Assembly: GCA_963663675.1 (NCBI GenBank) | Contig: OY760498.1 | Location: 2,728,001-2,792,000, forward strand | DNA: 64,000 bases | Direction: 5' to 3' | DNA from: CAINVV01 sp963663675 | Lineage (GTDB): Bacteria; Bacteroidota; Bacteroidia; Bacteroidales; Prolixibacteraceae | Part shown: one piece after another, positions 25,692-34,030 of the stretch | Layout: each line of letters starts with the position of its first letter | How positions within the stretch are numbered: position 1 is the stretch's first letter | Notes under the pieces: model-generated | Told to the model about the DNA's origin: nothing | The model's database searches: none | The model's input: the letters and a program-made list of their open reading frames with translations, nothing else | Position numbers and translations under genes: made by a program

Positions 25692-27697
25692 TAAATAGAA
25701 TTTTTAATTCGTATATATTCATCCTCCAGCTCCCTGCAAGCCTGACTGCAAATGTTTTCAAGCCGGATGACCAGTTCAGAAATACCTTCGGTTTGTTGTT
25801 GCGTATTCGCAAATTCCTGAACCTTCTTTGCCATATTTTCAAAATCAATGCTGATGCCCATAATTGCAAAAGAGGGGATCATTTTATGGACTGCTGCGTG
25901 TAAGCTACGCCAATCTTTCGCCTCGAAACTTTGCTTCATGGAACTTATCAAAGCTGGGGTTTGTTCCAGGTAGGCTGCTATCATTTCCATCATCAGGCGA
26001 GGATTCGACCGTGTACGCAGTGTCAGGTAATTGAGATCAGTACACTTTAAATTCGAATTTGCGACACTACTTGCGCCCTTCTTTTCGTTGTAAAATTCAA
26101 TAAGATAGGGTTTTTTCACCAAACCCATTATTTTATTATATAAAAGCCTCTCATCCACAGGCTTGGCAATGTAATCGTTCATCCCTACAGCTTTGCATTT
26201 TGATAAATCGACTGTTGTCACATCGGCAGTCAGCGCTATAATAGGGATCTTTGAGTTCATTTTGCTGCGGATGTATTCCGTCGCTTCAAACCCGTTCATT
26301 TCAGGCATTTGCAGATCCATCAGCACAACATCATAGGATTTTTTCTGCAACATTTCGATGGCAATAAGACCATTTGAGGCGATATCCCTTTCAAAACCAA
26401 ATTCATCAAGCAATGTCTTCATCAGTAACTGATTCAGCGGAATATCTTCAACAACCAGCACTTTAATATTTACGTCTGTATCTATTTCTTCCGGTTCAAC
26501 TTCAACTTCAACTTTTTCGTCCGTTTTCACAAAATCAAGTATGAAGCTGAAAGTTGAACCAACATTAACTTCGCTCTTCACGGTAATCACTCCACCCTGT
26601 GGCTCTACCAATTGTTTGACGATCGCAAGGCCTAAGCCGGTGCCACCATACAGCCTGGAAGTACCGCTTGATGCCTGCTGGAAATTTTCAAAAATCTTTT
26701 CCAGTTTACTTTCCGATATTCCAATACCAGTATCTGTTACAGAAAATTCGATGGTTACTTTTTCATCGTTCTCTTCTACCATTATAACACTTATGGTAAT
26801 TGTCCCCTGTGATGTAAACTTGACTGCGTTGCTAACTAAATTTATAATAATCTGGTGCAAGCGTACAGGGTCACCTATTAAAACATCAGGTATTCTGTGG
26901 TCATAATTTTTTACCAGCAGAATGTTCTTCTCTTCTATTTTATTGGCGAACAGGTGAATCATAGCGGATATGGACAATTCCATCTTAAAGGGAATATGTT
27001 CAAATACCATTTTCCCGGCATCAACTTTGGCCAGGTCAAGAATATCATTGATTAACACTATCAATGCATCACCACTCATTTTGATGGCTGTTAAATATTC
27101 TTTTTGTTTTGCAGTCAAATCCGTTTTCAGTAAAACTTTGGTAAACCCGATAATTGCATTCATCGGTGTCCGGATCTCATGACTCATATTCGACAAAAAT
27201 TGCTGCTTCGCCCTTACCGCATTCTCTGCAATCTTTGTTGCATTTTCAGCTTTTACTTTAGCATCTTCTGCCAATTCTGCTGCCAGTTCTGCAAATACTT
27301 TTGCCTCCAGAAGTTCTGAGGCTATCCTGTTCTGCTCCGTAACATCCCTGGCAACAATCACAACACCCAGAACATTATCAAGATCATCCTTATAAACAGA
27401 TCCGTTAAACAATACCTCAGTCTGTTTGCCGTTTTTGTGTCGAATCGTAAGCGGCGAATCAGCAACAAAACCTTTTAAAAATACCTCCTGATAAACCTCG
27501 CGCGCCATTTGCGGATCAGTGAAATAATCGAAGAAATCAGATCCGATGAGTTCTTCGCGAGACAGCCCTGTTATGTTCACCAGGGCCTCATTCATATCCA
27601 TGATCTTTCCTTCTGTACTAATCGTGATCAATGGATCCAGGCTGGCTTCAATAAGACTGCTGGCATATTGAGAATCATGGGTGATCGTTCTTCTCAT
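25691..27697 (-). CDS. Hybrid histidine kinase PAS-HisKA-HATPase-REC-HPt, 668 aa
   Basis: Soluble hybrid kinase with no membrane segment. Order: PAS (about 10-115), a helical linker, HisKA with the phospho-His in FLSNMSHEIRTPMNAI (about 175), HATPase_c with NLVSNAVKF, DTGIGI and GGTGLGLAIV, a receiver with KVLVVEDIPLNQ and acceptor DVVLMDLQMPEMNG (about 490), and a C-terminal HPt with the His in SLHAAVHKMIPSF. ATG at 27697 chosen; the longer frame begins with TTG overlapping the AraC stop. It sits between the AraC gene and the receiver gene, forming a phosphorelay module. Confidence 0.93.
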   Translation of the reverse strand: MRRTITHDSQYASSLIEASLDPLITISTEGKIMDMNEALVNITGLSREELIGSDFFDYFTDPQMAREVYQEVFLKGFVADSPLTIRHKNGKQTEVLFNGSVYKDDLDNVLGVVIVARDVTEQNRIASELLEAKVFAELAAELAEDAKVKAENATKIAENAVRAKQQFLSNMSHEIRTPMNAIIGFTKVLLKTDLTAKQKEYLTAIKMSGDALIVLINDILDLAKVDAGKMVFEHIPFKMELSISAMIHLFANKIEEKNILLVKNYDHRIPDVLIGDPVRLHQIIINLVSNAVKFTSQGTITISVIMVEENDEKVTIEFSVTDTGIGISESKLEKIFENFQQASSGTSRLYGGTGLGLAIVKQLVEPQGGVITVKSEVNVGSTFSFILDFVKTDEKVEVEVEPEEIDTDVNIKVLVVEDIPLNQLLMKTLLDEFGFERDIASNGLIAIEMLQKKSYDVVLMDLQMPEMNGFEATEYIRSKMNSKIPIIALTADVTTVDLSKCKAVGMNDYIAKPVDERLLYNKIMGLVKKPYLIEFYNEKKGASSVANSNLKCTDLNYLTLRTRSNPRLMMEMIAAYLEQTPALISSMKQSFEAKDWRSLHAAVHKMIPSFAIMGISIDFENMAKKVQEFANTQQQTEGISELVIRLENICSQACRELEDEYIRIKNSI

Positions 27698-27735
27698 CGT
27701 ATTGTAGTTATTCACCTTCCTTATTTTTAAGTATT

Positions 27736-28275
27736 TCAAATTTCATCAACGGGACATCTCCTTTGATCCTTTAGCATTTTGAACTGGGAAGGAGAGAGTC
27801 CTGTCATCTTCTTAAACTGGTTTGAAAGATGGGCTACACTGCTGTAATTCATCTTCCAGGCAATTTCTGTGATATTCAAGTCGCCATAAGTAATTAACTC
27901 TTTGATCCTTTCAACTTTCTGGGCGATCATATAATGCTCAATGGTTGTCCCCTGAACTTCCGAGAACAGATTTGCCAGGTAAGTATAATCATGATTTAAT
28001 TTCTCACTCAGATAATCCGAGAAGTTGACTTTTATTACCTCGTCGGATTTATGTACAACCTCTATGATTGCTTGTTTGATCCTGTCAATCAATACGGCAC
28101 GCTTGTCGTCCATCAATTCAAATCCTGAGTTGATGAATGCAACTTTAAGTCGACGCCGCTGCTCTTCATCAAGCTCCTCCATAACATCTACAACACCCAG
28201 TTCAACCAGAACAAAATGCAATCCGAAATCCCTCAAAATTTCCTTGACAGACAGGATGCAGCGGTTGCTCAGCAT
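27736..28275 (-). CDS. AraC-type helix-turn-helix regulator, 179 aa
   Basis: The C-terminal ~100 residues carry two HTH units: DYTYLANLFSEVQGTTIEHY and the second with LNITEIAWKMNYSSVAHLSN followed by QFKKMTGLSPSQFK, the AraC/XylS signature. The N-terminal ~75 residues (MLSNRCILSVKEILRDFGLH, then VVDVMEELDEEQ) are not a cupin; this short form is common in Bacteroidota next to stress genes. ATG at 28275 (TTG would add 7 residues). AraC proteins bind direct repeats with a 21-bp period, which is exactly the spacing in the seven shared promoters, so it is the best candidate regulator. Confidence 0.85.
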   Translation of the reverse strand: MLSNRCILSVKEILRDFGLHFVLVELGVVDVMEELDEEQRRRLKVAFINSGFELMDDKRAVLIDRIKQAIIEVVHKSDEVIKVNFSDYLSEKLNHDYTYLANLFSEVQGTTIEHYMIAQKVERIKELITYGDLNITEIAWKMNYSSVAHLSNQFKKMTGLSPSQFKMLKDQRRCPVDEI

Positions 28276-28473
28276 ATATTTGATATATAACTTCAAATTT
28301 TTTAGAATTAATTTATTGATAACCTTAAAGATACTACCAATTTACCATATATGGTTGCTGAATTTGGTTTTACAAGTGATTCAATTATTGCATTGAATGT
28401 GAGAGCTGATTGATATTGATAATTTAGTCTGTCAGTTTTTCAGAGTCCCGGTCGGTCCTAATCTTATGTAGGC

Positions 28474-28512
28474 AAAAAAAGGCCATTTAAATTATAATTT
28501 CCAAATGGCCCC
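28474..28512 (-). terminator. Rho-independent terminator of the csbD-like gene
   Basis: Arms GGCCATTT (28481-28488) and AAATGGCC (28503-28510), followed on the minus strand by TTTTTTT. It begins 15 bp past the stop codon. Confidence 0.85.
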
Positions 28513-28525
28513 TTTAGTATGATGA

Positions 28526-28702
28526 CTAAAGTGCTGAAATAATCCTTTGCAATTCTTCTTTGGTTTTGCCAAGTTTCATTTGCAGCCTGCCTATCATCTC
28601 TTCTTTTTTTCCGGCAACAAACAAAAGATCATTATCGGTTATTACGCCAAATTTTTGTTTCAATTTTCTCTTCTGTTCGTTCCAATTTGTGTCTGACTCC
28701 AT
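28526..28702 (-). CDS. CsbD-like small stress protein, 58 aa
   Basis: Small, charged, all-helical protein: NWNEQKRKLKQKFGVITDND, then VAGKKEEMIGRLQMKLGKTK and EELQRII. This is the CsbD pattern (WxxxKgklkekfG...G...el.grlq...G.tkeel). CsbD is a general-stress protein of unknown activity. ATG at 28702 preferred to an upstream TTG. It has its own promoter copy (28746-28811) and terminator, so it is monocistronic. Confidence 0.85.
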   Translation of the reverse strand: MESDTNWNEQKRKLKQKFGVITDNDLLFVAGKKEEMIGRLQMKLGKTKEELQRIISAL

Positions 28703-28745
28703 TATAATTATTTTCAAATCTTGTAATTAAAATACTTAATCGGAG

Positions 28746-28811
28746 CAAATTTATGGAACGAGACAAGTCTGTTTGTTACACAATGCCAGCAAATAGTTAC
28801 ACAATTCACAC
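28746..28811 (-). promoter_or_regulatory. Shared stress-type promoter, copy e (csbD-like gene), best match
   Basis: Operator 28775-28811: GTTACACAATG and GTTACACAATT differ at one of 11 bases, 21-bp period, then CACAC. The 21-bp spacer is followed by a perfect -7 box TAAATTTG (28746-28753, coding strand). The ATG is 43 bp beyond. The most regular of the seven copies. Confidence 0.88.
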
Positions 28812-29064
28812 ATTTTTATTGAGCAAAAAAAAATAATGCTTGAATGAAGAGCCATCCGGTAAAAAAACAGAACCGGATTTAACTTCGGTAATTACAAAAT
28901 AAGTATCTCAGTATTTTTTGAATGACAGGGAAAATGAGCCGGATGAAATTTTAATTTGTAACTCTGACTGGTTACACATTTTTAAAACCGGTCATTACAG
29001 GAAAAAAGTCTGATTTATTCCATTGGAAAGTTTCACGCTGGTCAGGTTTCGCACGTTCAGATTT

Positions 29065-29384
29065 TTAAGCTTTTTTGCCAATCTTTTCTTTTGCAAGGTT
29101 CTCTGGTCGAACCAAATCCATAAAATAGCCCTCCCTTCCGGCACTGATTTGCGGTATTTCATAATGCTTCAGAAAGTTCAGGATGGCTTCATTGGTAATT
29201 TGCCGGAGTGCCAAAAATTTTGGAAGGATTTTGTCTGGCAAAAAGCAGTCACAGGCATTCTTCGCCGGTCTATTTATTAAAAACCATGCTGATGAATTCC
29301 CTTGCAGGGCCATCGAAATTACAATGGGATGTATCAAATGCAATAAAAGCAATCCGGGACACGCAATTCAAACCTTCCGGAATT
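29065..29384 (-). pseudogene. Possible degraded gene downstream of the WecA-type gene
   Basis: The last ~70 residues of a minus frame (INRPAKNACDCFLPDKILPK ... GREGYFMDLVRPENLAKEKI) read like protein. Another frame just upstream gives GLNCVSRIAFIAFDTSHCNF and then EFISMVFNK before a stop. Together they look like one protein interrupted by a frameshift near 29275. I recognise no family, and a chance frame cannot be excluded. The sequence from 28812 to 29064 holds only hairpin-like CCGG repeats and no gene. Confidence 0.3.
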
Positions 29385-30587
29385 CTACCAAAGGCTTATC
29401 CTCTTAAGTTGTTCTACGAAAATATGCGGTATCCGATGCATGGAGATACCAACAGCGATTTCTTTCTTGTCCTCCATTTTTTTAACGCGTTTGTTAAAAA
29501 GGATAATTTGCTGATACGGGTCATTCTCAGAAATCCTGTTTTTAGTACTCAGAATGAAAGAGGGCATCAGCAAATAGAATCCGCCAACCATTACGTTGAA
29601 AATCATTAACCTGACAATACCTAACCATTGGAAATAGAAAACGGCCAGTGTAAAAAGTGCATTAACTGCTAAAATCCAATAGGTAGCCTCACGGTGATTC
29701 ATCCGAAGAGCAAGCAAACGGTGATGTGTGTGGTTTTTATCAGCAACGAATGGGGATTTATGTTGTATGACCCTGATGAGAAAAACCCGGAGTGTATCCA
29801 ACAATGGATAGATGAGCAGGCCAAAAGAGACTGCGGGTGCAGCGGAAATAGCATAAGCGGCACTTTGATCAATATTGAGTTCATTGAATTTAACTATCAG
29901 GATCGCAATCATGGTCCCAACAACCAGCGATCCTGTATCCCCCATCATAATTTTATTTTCCTTGCCATAAACATTGTAAAAGAAGAATCCTGAAAGACCT
30001 CCTGCCAGCGAAAAGGCGATTATTGAAAAAGCAAAATGGCCACTCAGGAAAAACCAGACGCCCAGAACTGATGCCGAAAAAATACTAAGTCCTGCTGCAA
30101 GACCATCAATGCCATCAACCAGGTTAATGGCATTGATTATAAGAATGTATACAAAACCAGTTAATATAACACTAACAAACATAGGGATAGCCTCAATTCC
30201 CATGAATCCGTGCAAATTGGTTAATCGAAAATCCCCCCAAAAAATAAGTATTGCCGCAATTAGAATCTCAGTTAAAAGTTTCTTTTTGGCAAACATGGGC
30301 AGAATATCATCATTTAATCCAACAAAAAGCATGACCAATCCAGCCGAGAAGATATAGATGGATTCGTGTATATAATATACAGTAGAAGTGAGTGTTATTC
30401 CTAAGATAAAACCTAAAAAAATAGCTATCCCGCCAAGATTTGGAACATGCCACAAACTTGCAGATCTTCCATTGGGAATAGATAGTAAATTTAGCTTCCG
30501 GCATACCCGGATTATAGTGGGTATAACCAGTGCTGACACAGCGAGCGCGATTAGATAGCTTGCAAAAACATTAAAAAAATCGAGCAT
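29385..30587 (-). CDS. WecA/MraY-type undecaprenyl-phosphate sugar-1-phosphate transferase, 400 aa
   Basis: Polytopic membrane enzyme that starts glycan assembly by moving a HexNAc-1-phosphate onto undecaprenyl phosphate. Signatures: GLNDDILPM (the DDxx(D/N) Mg motif, about residue 90), NAINLVDGIDGLAAGLSI, MGDTGSLVVG and the cytoplasmic KNHTHHRLL, with about 11 helices. The C-terminal ~35 residues (KRVKKMEDKKEIAVGISMHR) are an extra soluble tail. It lies after 485 bp of intergenic DNA containing a 28-bp element also found upstream of wza. Confidence 0.92.
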   Translation of the reverse strand: MLDFFNVFASYLIALAVSALVIPTIIRVCRKLNLLSIPNGRSASLWHVPNLGGIAIFLGFILGITLTSTVYYIHESIYIFSAGLVMLFVGLNDDILPMFAKKKLLTEILIAAILIFWGDFRLTNLHGFMGIEAIPMFVSVILTGFVYILIINAINLVDGIDGLAAGLSIFSASVLGVWFFLSGHFAFSIIAFSLAGGLSGFFFYNVYGKENKIMMGDTGSLVVGTMIAILIVKFNELNIDQSAAYAISAAPAVSFGLLIYPLLDTLRVFLIRVIQHKSPFVADKNHTHHRLLALRMNHREATYWILAVNALFTLAVFYFQWLGIVRLMIFNVMVGGFYLLMPSFILSTKNRISENDPYQQIILFNKRVKKMEDKKEIAVGISMHRIPHIFVEQLKRISLW

Positions 30588-30713
30588 TTATAATTAAATT
30601 TTAGGAAGGGTAAAACCAATAAACATTAAAAAAAAGATTCCTTGTTATTCCTGCAGAAATCAATCATAACTTTAAATTACATTTAACTACTTTCCGACTA
30701 GCCTATCATTTAT

Positions 30714-30741
30714 TTAACGTAAGATTTCAGGGGTCCAACGA
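30714..30741 (-). promoter_or_regulatory. 28-bp conserved leader element, copy 1 (WecA-type unit)
   Basis: Plus-strand sequence begins TTAACGTAAGATTTCAGG and ends GGTCCAACGA. It matches 61887-61914 at 24 of 28 positions. On the minus (coding) strand it follows a -7-like CAATTTTG by a few bases, so it would sit at the 5' end of the mRNA, 127 nt before the start codon. Confidence 0.65.
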
Positions 30742-30995
30742 TTAAGCAAAATTGCATCTATATAACATATTATATTTATTTAAACTCTAATATACAGTAA
30801 ATTAAATTACACTATTTATCATATTATATATATGTGATAAACTTTTCACAAAATCGTGTCTAAAATCAAAAAATCGTGAATTTCGAGCACGCTCAGTGAG
30901 GGTAAATCTCAATGAAAAGGCAAAATATTTAAGCGAGATGCTTAAAATGATCAGTGAGATATGAGGGGTTTTTTTTGTATAATATAAATTTAAAC

Positions 30996-31033
30996 AAAAA
31001 AATCCCGGTGATTGAAACCACCGGGATTTTTAA
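30996..31033. terminator. Bidirectional Rho-independent terminator
   Basis: Stem AAAAAATCCCGGTG / CACCGGGATTTTT with an 8-nt loop; A and T runs on both sides make it active in either direction. It lies 40 bp past the stop of the nucleotidyltransferase-GHMP kinase gene. Confidence 0.88.
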
Positions 31034-31072
31034 ATTATACTATTTTGAGAAAATTCTATACTTTTATAGCTA

Positions 31073-32209
31073 TTATCTCCTGATCTTGATTTGTGTCGCA
31101 TTGGCAATTGGTTTCTCTGACACCAGTACCAGGTAACCACCACCGCCTGCACCTGAAATCTTCCAGCCCAGAGCATCATTTTCGTAATTTTTTATTGTTT
31201 CATTGATGAAACTATTAACCATATTTGGGAACATCGCGATCTGTGCTTCAAATGATGCCCTGAAATATTTGCTGAATGCATCCAAATCCTTTGACAGGAT
31301 GGAGTCCCATAAGCCATTTGAAGCTTTGGCGAGTGCAGTTGCTCCGCGCTCATCAATTTTTGTCCCGGATAGCACATCAAAATTCGCCTTCCTGGGTGAC
31401 AGATTGATGAACCAGAGATGCTCCTCTATCCATCTAAGAGTATCTTCTGACGTGATTGATGTGATTGAAGATGGCCAGTAGCATTCATTCTGATAATCAA
31501 GTTTGTTGACACCCGGATAAACGATGCCGATCGAATCCTGCGAGCCACTGAACATTTTAGTTCCCGGAGGATTTTCAAAACAAAACAGAGTTCTGGCAAG
31601 TTTTTCTTTATCTCCTTCCGGGATATCAGTTTGCCAAAGCTCAATTGCCTTAAATCTGGTACTGCTTGACATACCGCTTCTATCGTTGAAATCATAGTCA
31701 GGTTCAATCGAAATAGTTACGACCGGACCGGCAGCAAACTTTGACACATATGGCTGATCTAGCCAACCACCCGCAAGGTCGAGCCGGAAAGGAATCCTGC
31801 ACTCTTTGCGAAGAGCAGTTGTTGACCTGACAGGCAACCCATAATGTGGAATTCGTTTACTTACCATAAGTTCAATGCCCAGTTCCTGACATAATTTCTG
31901 CTTGTCAGGCGTATAGCCCTCTTCATTAACAAAGAATATTTCCGGGGAAAGTTTACGCAGCTCCAACTCAAAATCAAGAAGTCCGGATCCCTGGTTTATC
32001 CAGGCATCTTTAACAGTCTTTAAAGCACTTACCATGTAAAGACGTTCCTTATCTGAGTTAACAGACTTGCGTCCCTTCAGACCTATTATCGTTGTATCGG
32101 AACCTACTCCAACATATAAATCTCCATGGGTAGAGGCCTCTTCAAAAAATGCAATATGTCCGGAATGCAAAAGATCAAAACATCCGGAAACAAAGACTTT
32201 TTTCTTCAT
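31073..32209 (-). CDS. Nucleotidyltransferase / GHMP kinase fusion, 378 aa
   Basis: Residues 1-130 are a cytidylyl/adenylyltransferase: KVFVSGCFDLLHSGHIAFFE carries the HxGH motif (HSGH). Residues ~135-378 are GHMP-kinase-like: RIPFRLDLAGGWLDQPYVSK, the nucleotide loop SGMSSSTR, SGSQDSIGIVYPGVNKLDY and the C-terminal ISGAGGGGYLVLVSE. The fusion suggests phosphorylation and nucleotide activation of one sugar or polyol, comparable in logic to HldE and HddA/HddC heptose enzymes. The kinase part is shorter than free-standing GHMP kinases. It ends the main polysaccharide gene set and has a terminator. Confidence 0.82.
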   Translation of the reverse strand: MKKKVFVSGCFDLLHSGHIAFFEEASTHGDLYVGVGSDTTIIGLKGRKSVNSDKERLYMVSALKTVKDAWINQGSGLLDFELELRKLSPEIFFVNEEGYTPDKQKLCQELGIELMVSKRIPHYGLPVRSTTALRKECRIPFRLDLAGGWLDQPYVSKFAAGPVVTISIEPDYDFNDRSGMSSSTRFKAIELWQTDIPEGDKEKLARTLFCFENPPGTKMFSGSQDSIGIVYPGVNKLDYQNECYWPSSITSITSEDTLRWIEEHLWFINLSPRKANFDVLSGTKIDERGATALAKASNGLWDSILSKDLDAFSKYFRASFEAQIAMFPNMVNSFINETIKNYENDALGWKISGAGGGGYLVLVSEKPIANATQIKIRR

Positions 32210-32362
32210 ATAAAATTATTCACAAATATTAGAAACTTAAATTGCTTCTGTTCATAATGGCTAATAAAACAGCACCTTACAAAGGCAAAACAATTTCTGT
32301 TGTATTATGAATGATGAAAACATCCAAAAAAAAATGTGAGCATGAATGGACTTCCCAGCTTA

Positions 32363-33130
32363 CTACTTTCTGAAAATCAATTGTGGTACCTTGGAAATAT
32401 TCTTTGCAAACAAAGTAAACAAAGGGAAGGTCATCTTGTTGCTTTTCAAAATCCAATGATCCTCTTTCATCTTATTGAGTATATTTTTCATACCCCCCGT
32501 GCTCATTCCTCCCATTCGCATCTTGGTAATGACTTCCCGTAAGTACACGGTATTCAGAGTTGGATCCCTGAAAACCCTGATTATTAAGTCGTAATCTGCT
32601 GCACATTTCAGGCTAATATCATACAATCCATGCTTTTTATATACTTCCCGACGAATAAACAAGGTCGGATGTGGAGGCATCCAGCCTCTTTGAAGCAACC
32701 CATGCTTATAGGGCCTGCTTTTCCAATATCTGACTACTTTATTGACATCTTGCTTGTCAACAAATACCAGGTCTCCGTAAACCATCGAAACACCTTCCTT
32801 GTCACTTCTCAAAGGAGAAGTAAAAGCAGCTACAATATTGCTTATGGTTTGGGATGAAGCCAGGACATCGTCCGAATGCAAAAATCCAATAACATCACCT
32901 GTTGCCAGGTTAATTCCCTTATTAAGAGCATCATAAATACCCTTATCCGGTTCAGAAACCATGCGAACAGGAAATTTACTGTTCCTGATATATTCTACCG
33001 TTCCATCTTTTGAACCTCCGTCGATGACTATGTGCTCAATATTTGAATAGGATTGTTTGCCGATACTTTCCAAAACATCCGGAAGATGTTTGATACTATT
33101 AAAGGTAGCAGTAATGATTGAAACTTTCAT
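32363..33130 (-). CDS. Glycosyltransferase family 2, 255 aa
   Basis: GT-A inverting transferase: KVSIITATFNSIKHLPDVLE at the N terminus, HIVIDGGSKDGTVEYI, then GIYDALNKGINLATGDVIGF ending LHSDDV (metal DxD-like motif at about residue 90). PPHPTLFIRREVYKKHGLYD is the usual acceptor-side segment. No membrane helix. Donor unknown. Part of the leftward polysaccharide operon. Confidence 0.9.
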   Translation of the reverse strand: MKVSIITATFNSIKHLPDVLESIGKQSYSNIEHIVIDGGSKDGTVEYIRNSKFPVRMVSEPDKGIYDALNKGINLATGDVIGFLHSDDVLASSQTISNIVAAFTSPLRSDKEGVSMVYGDLVFVDKQDVNKVVRYWKSRPYKHGLLQRGWMPPHPTLFIRREVYKKHGLYDISLKCAADYDLIIRVFRDPTLNTVYLREVITKMRMGGMSTGGMKNILNKMKEDHWILKSNKMTFPLFTLFAKNISKVPQLIFRK

Positions 33131-33247
33131 TTTATGATCCCGGGATTAATTTCTCTAACCTGTTAGTTGCTTGGCTATCTTTTTAATATGGGATAAATGC
33201 AAGGTTGCATGGCCTGTAAGGATGTTTCAACTCCATTCCCCTTTGTT

Positions 33248-34030
33248 TTAAATAAATCCCATCAATTTATATGCCAATATCCCTACCCATTCCTTTATAA
33301 GCAGATTCCACTTGGATAAAGTGTCGGCATTGGGGATTATTGCTTCAGAGGTGGAGATCGGAACAACAGGCATTAAAGGGTCTGTCCCGTAACCAACTAC
33401 GTGGAAGCCCCACTTCTCAAAACATTGGCTTGCACGGTAAAGATGGAATGCAGATGTAACAAGGATAATATTTTTGGGCCATTTATGCCGGTTGAAGAGT
33501 GCAGCGGTAAATTCAGCATTCTGCGCTGTATTTATCGATTGATTTTCTGCATACACCAGTGAATCAGAATAGCCAAGTCGTATAAGGAATTCTTTGACAA
33601 ACTCTGATTCAGGTTTTTGTCCGCCCGTCAAATTGCCGGAACCACCGCTTATAACAATCCTTTTTGCTTTCCCTTTACTGTAAAGATCAAGGGATTGCAT
33701 TAAGCGGTCGCCCGAACTTGAAAAGACCACGCGCTTATTCGCGTCTTCAAAAGAGGCCATGCCTCCCAGTACCACGATGGCTTCCGACCCCGTTGTTACA
33801 GATTCTGCTGGCTGCAAAGGCTTCTCCCATGTTGAGATTACCCAACGAAAAAAGAGAGAATTGGAAAAAAGGAGAAGTATGATAATACCTGTTAAACAAA
33901 TAAATTTAGACCGCTTGTTTCTGCGGAAAAGGATCCCAGCCAAAAACAAAAGGACAACCCACACCAACGGTGAAAGTAGAAACAATAGAATTTTCGATGT
34001 TAAATAAAAAATGCTAAAACAAGAAACCAT
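33248..34030 (-). CDS. YdcF/ElyC (DUF218) family membrane protein, 260 aa
   Basis: Two N-terminal helices (ILLFLLSPLVWVVLLFLAGI and FICLTGIIILLLFSNSLFF) precede a DUF218 domain: AIVVLGGMASFEDAN, AKRIVISGGSGNLTGGQKPE, ESEFVKEFLIRLG, ENQSINTAQNAEF and NIILVTSAFHLYRASQCFEK. The family includes SanA and ElyC, linked to undecaprenyl-phosphate recycling and envelope integrity. Its ATG shares the last A of the TGA of the preceding GT2 gene (TGATG), so it is coupled to that gene. Confidence 0.88.
   Translation of the reverse strand: MVSCFSIFYLTSKILLFLLSPLVWVVLLFLAGILFRRNKRSKFICLTGIIILLLFSNSLFFRWVISTWEKPLQPAESVTTGSEAIVVLGGMASFEDANKRVVFSSSGDRLMQSLDLYSKGKAKRIVISGGSGNLTGGQKPESEFVKEFLIRLGYSDSLVYAENQSINTAQNAEFTAALFNRHKWPKNIILVTSAFHLYRASQCFEKWGFHVVGYGTDPLMPVVPISTSEAIIPNADTLSKWNLLIKEWVGILAYKLMGFI

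Larger units (their letters stand above)
30588..31072. other. Leader/promoter region of the WecA-type gene
   Basis: AT-rich 485 bp. It contains the 28-bp element (30714-30741), a direct repeat AAAATCGTG at 30850 and 30870, an imperfect palindrome TTTATCA...TGATAAA at 30815-30841, and the terminator of the upstream gene at 30996-31033. No coding sequence is convincing; a 60-residue plus frame from 30954 spans the terminator and is rejected. Confidence 0.6.

Noticed and set aside
28746..28811. LytTR-type response regulator as the binder of the repeats
   Set aside because: LytTR sites also have about 21-bp spacing, but the half-site does not follow their GTTN(A/G)(T/G) core and no LytTR protein is in the window; AraC fits better.
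29183..29609. Plus-strand frames overlapping the end of the WecA-type gene
   Set aside because: They run antisense through the conserved WecA C terminus and show no protein-like composition.
30954..31136. 60-residue plus-strand frame
   Set aside because: It reads straight through the terminator hairpin at 30996-31033 and into the antisense of the fusion gene.
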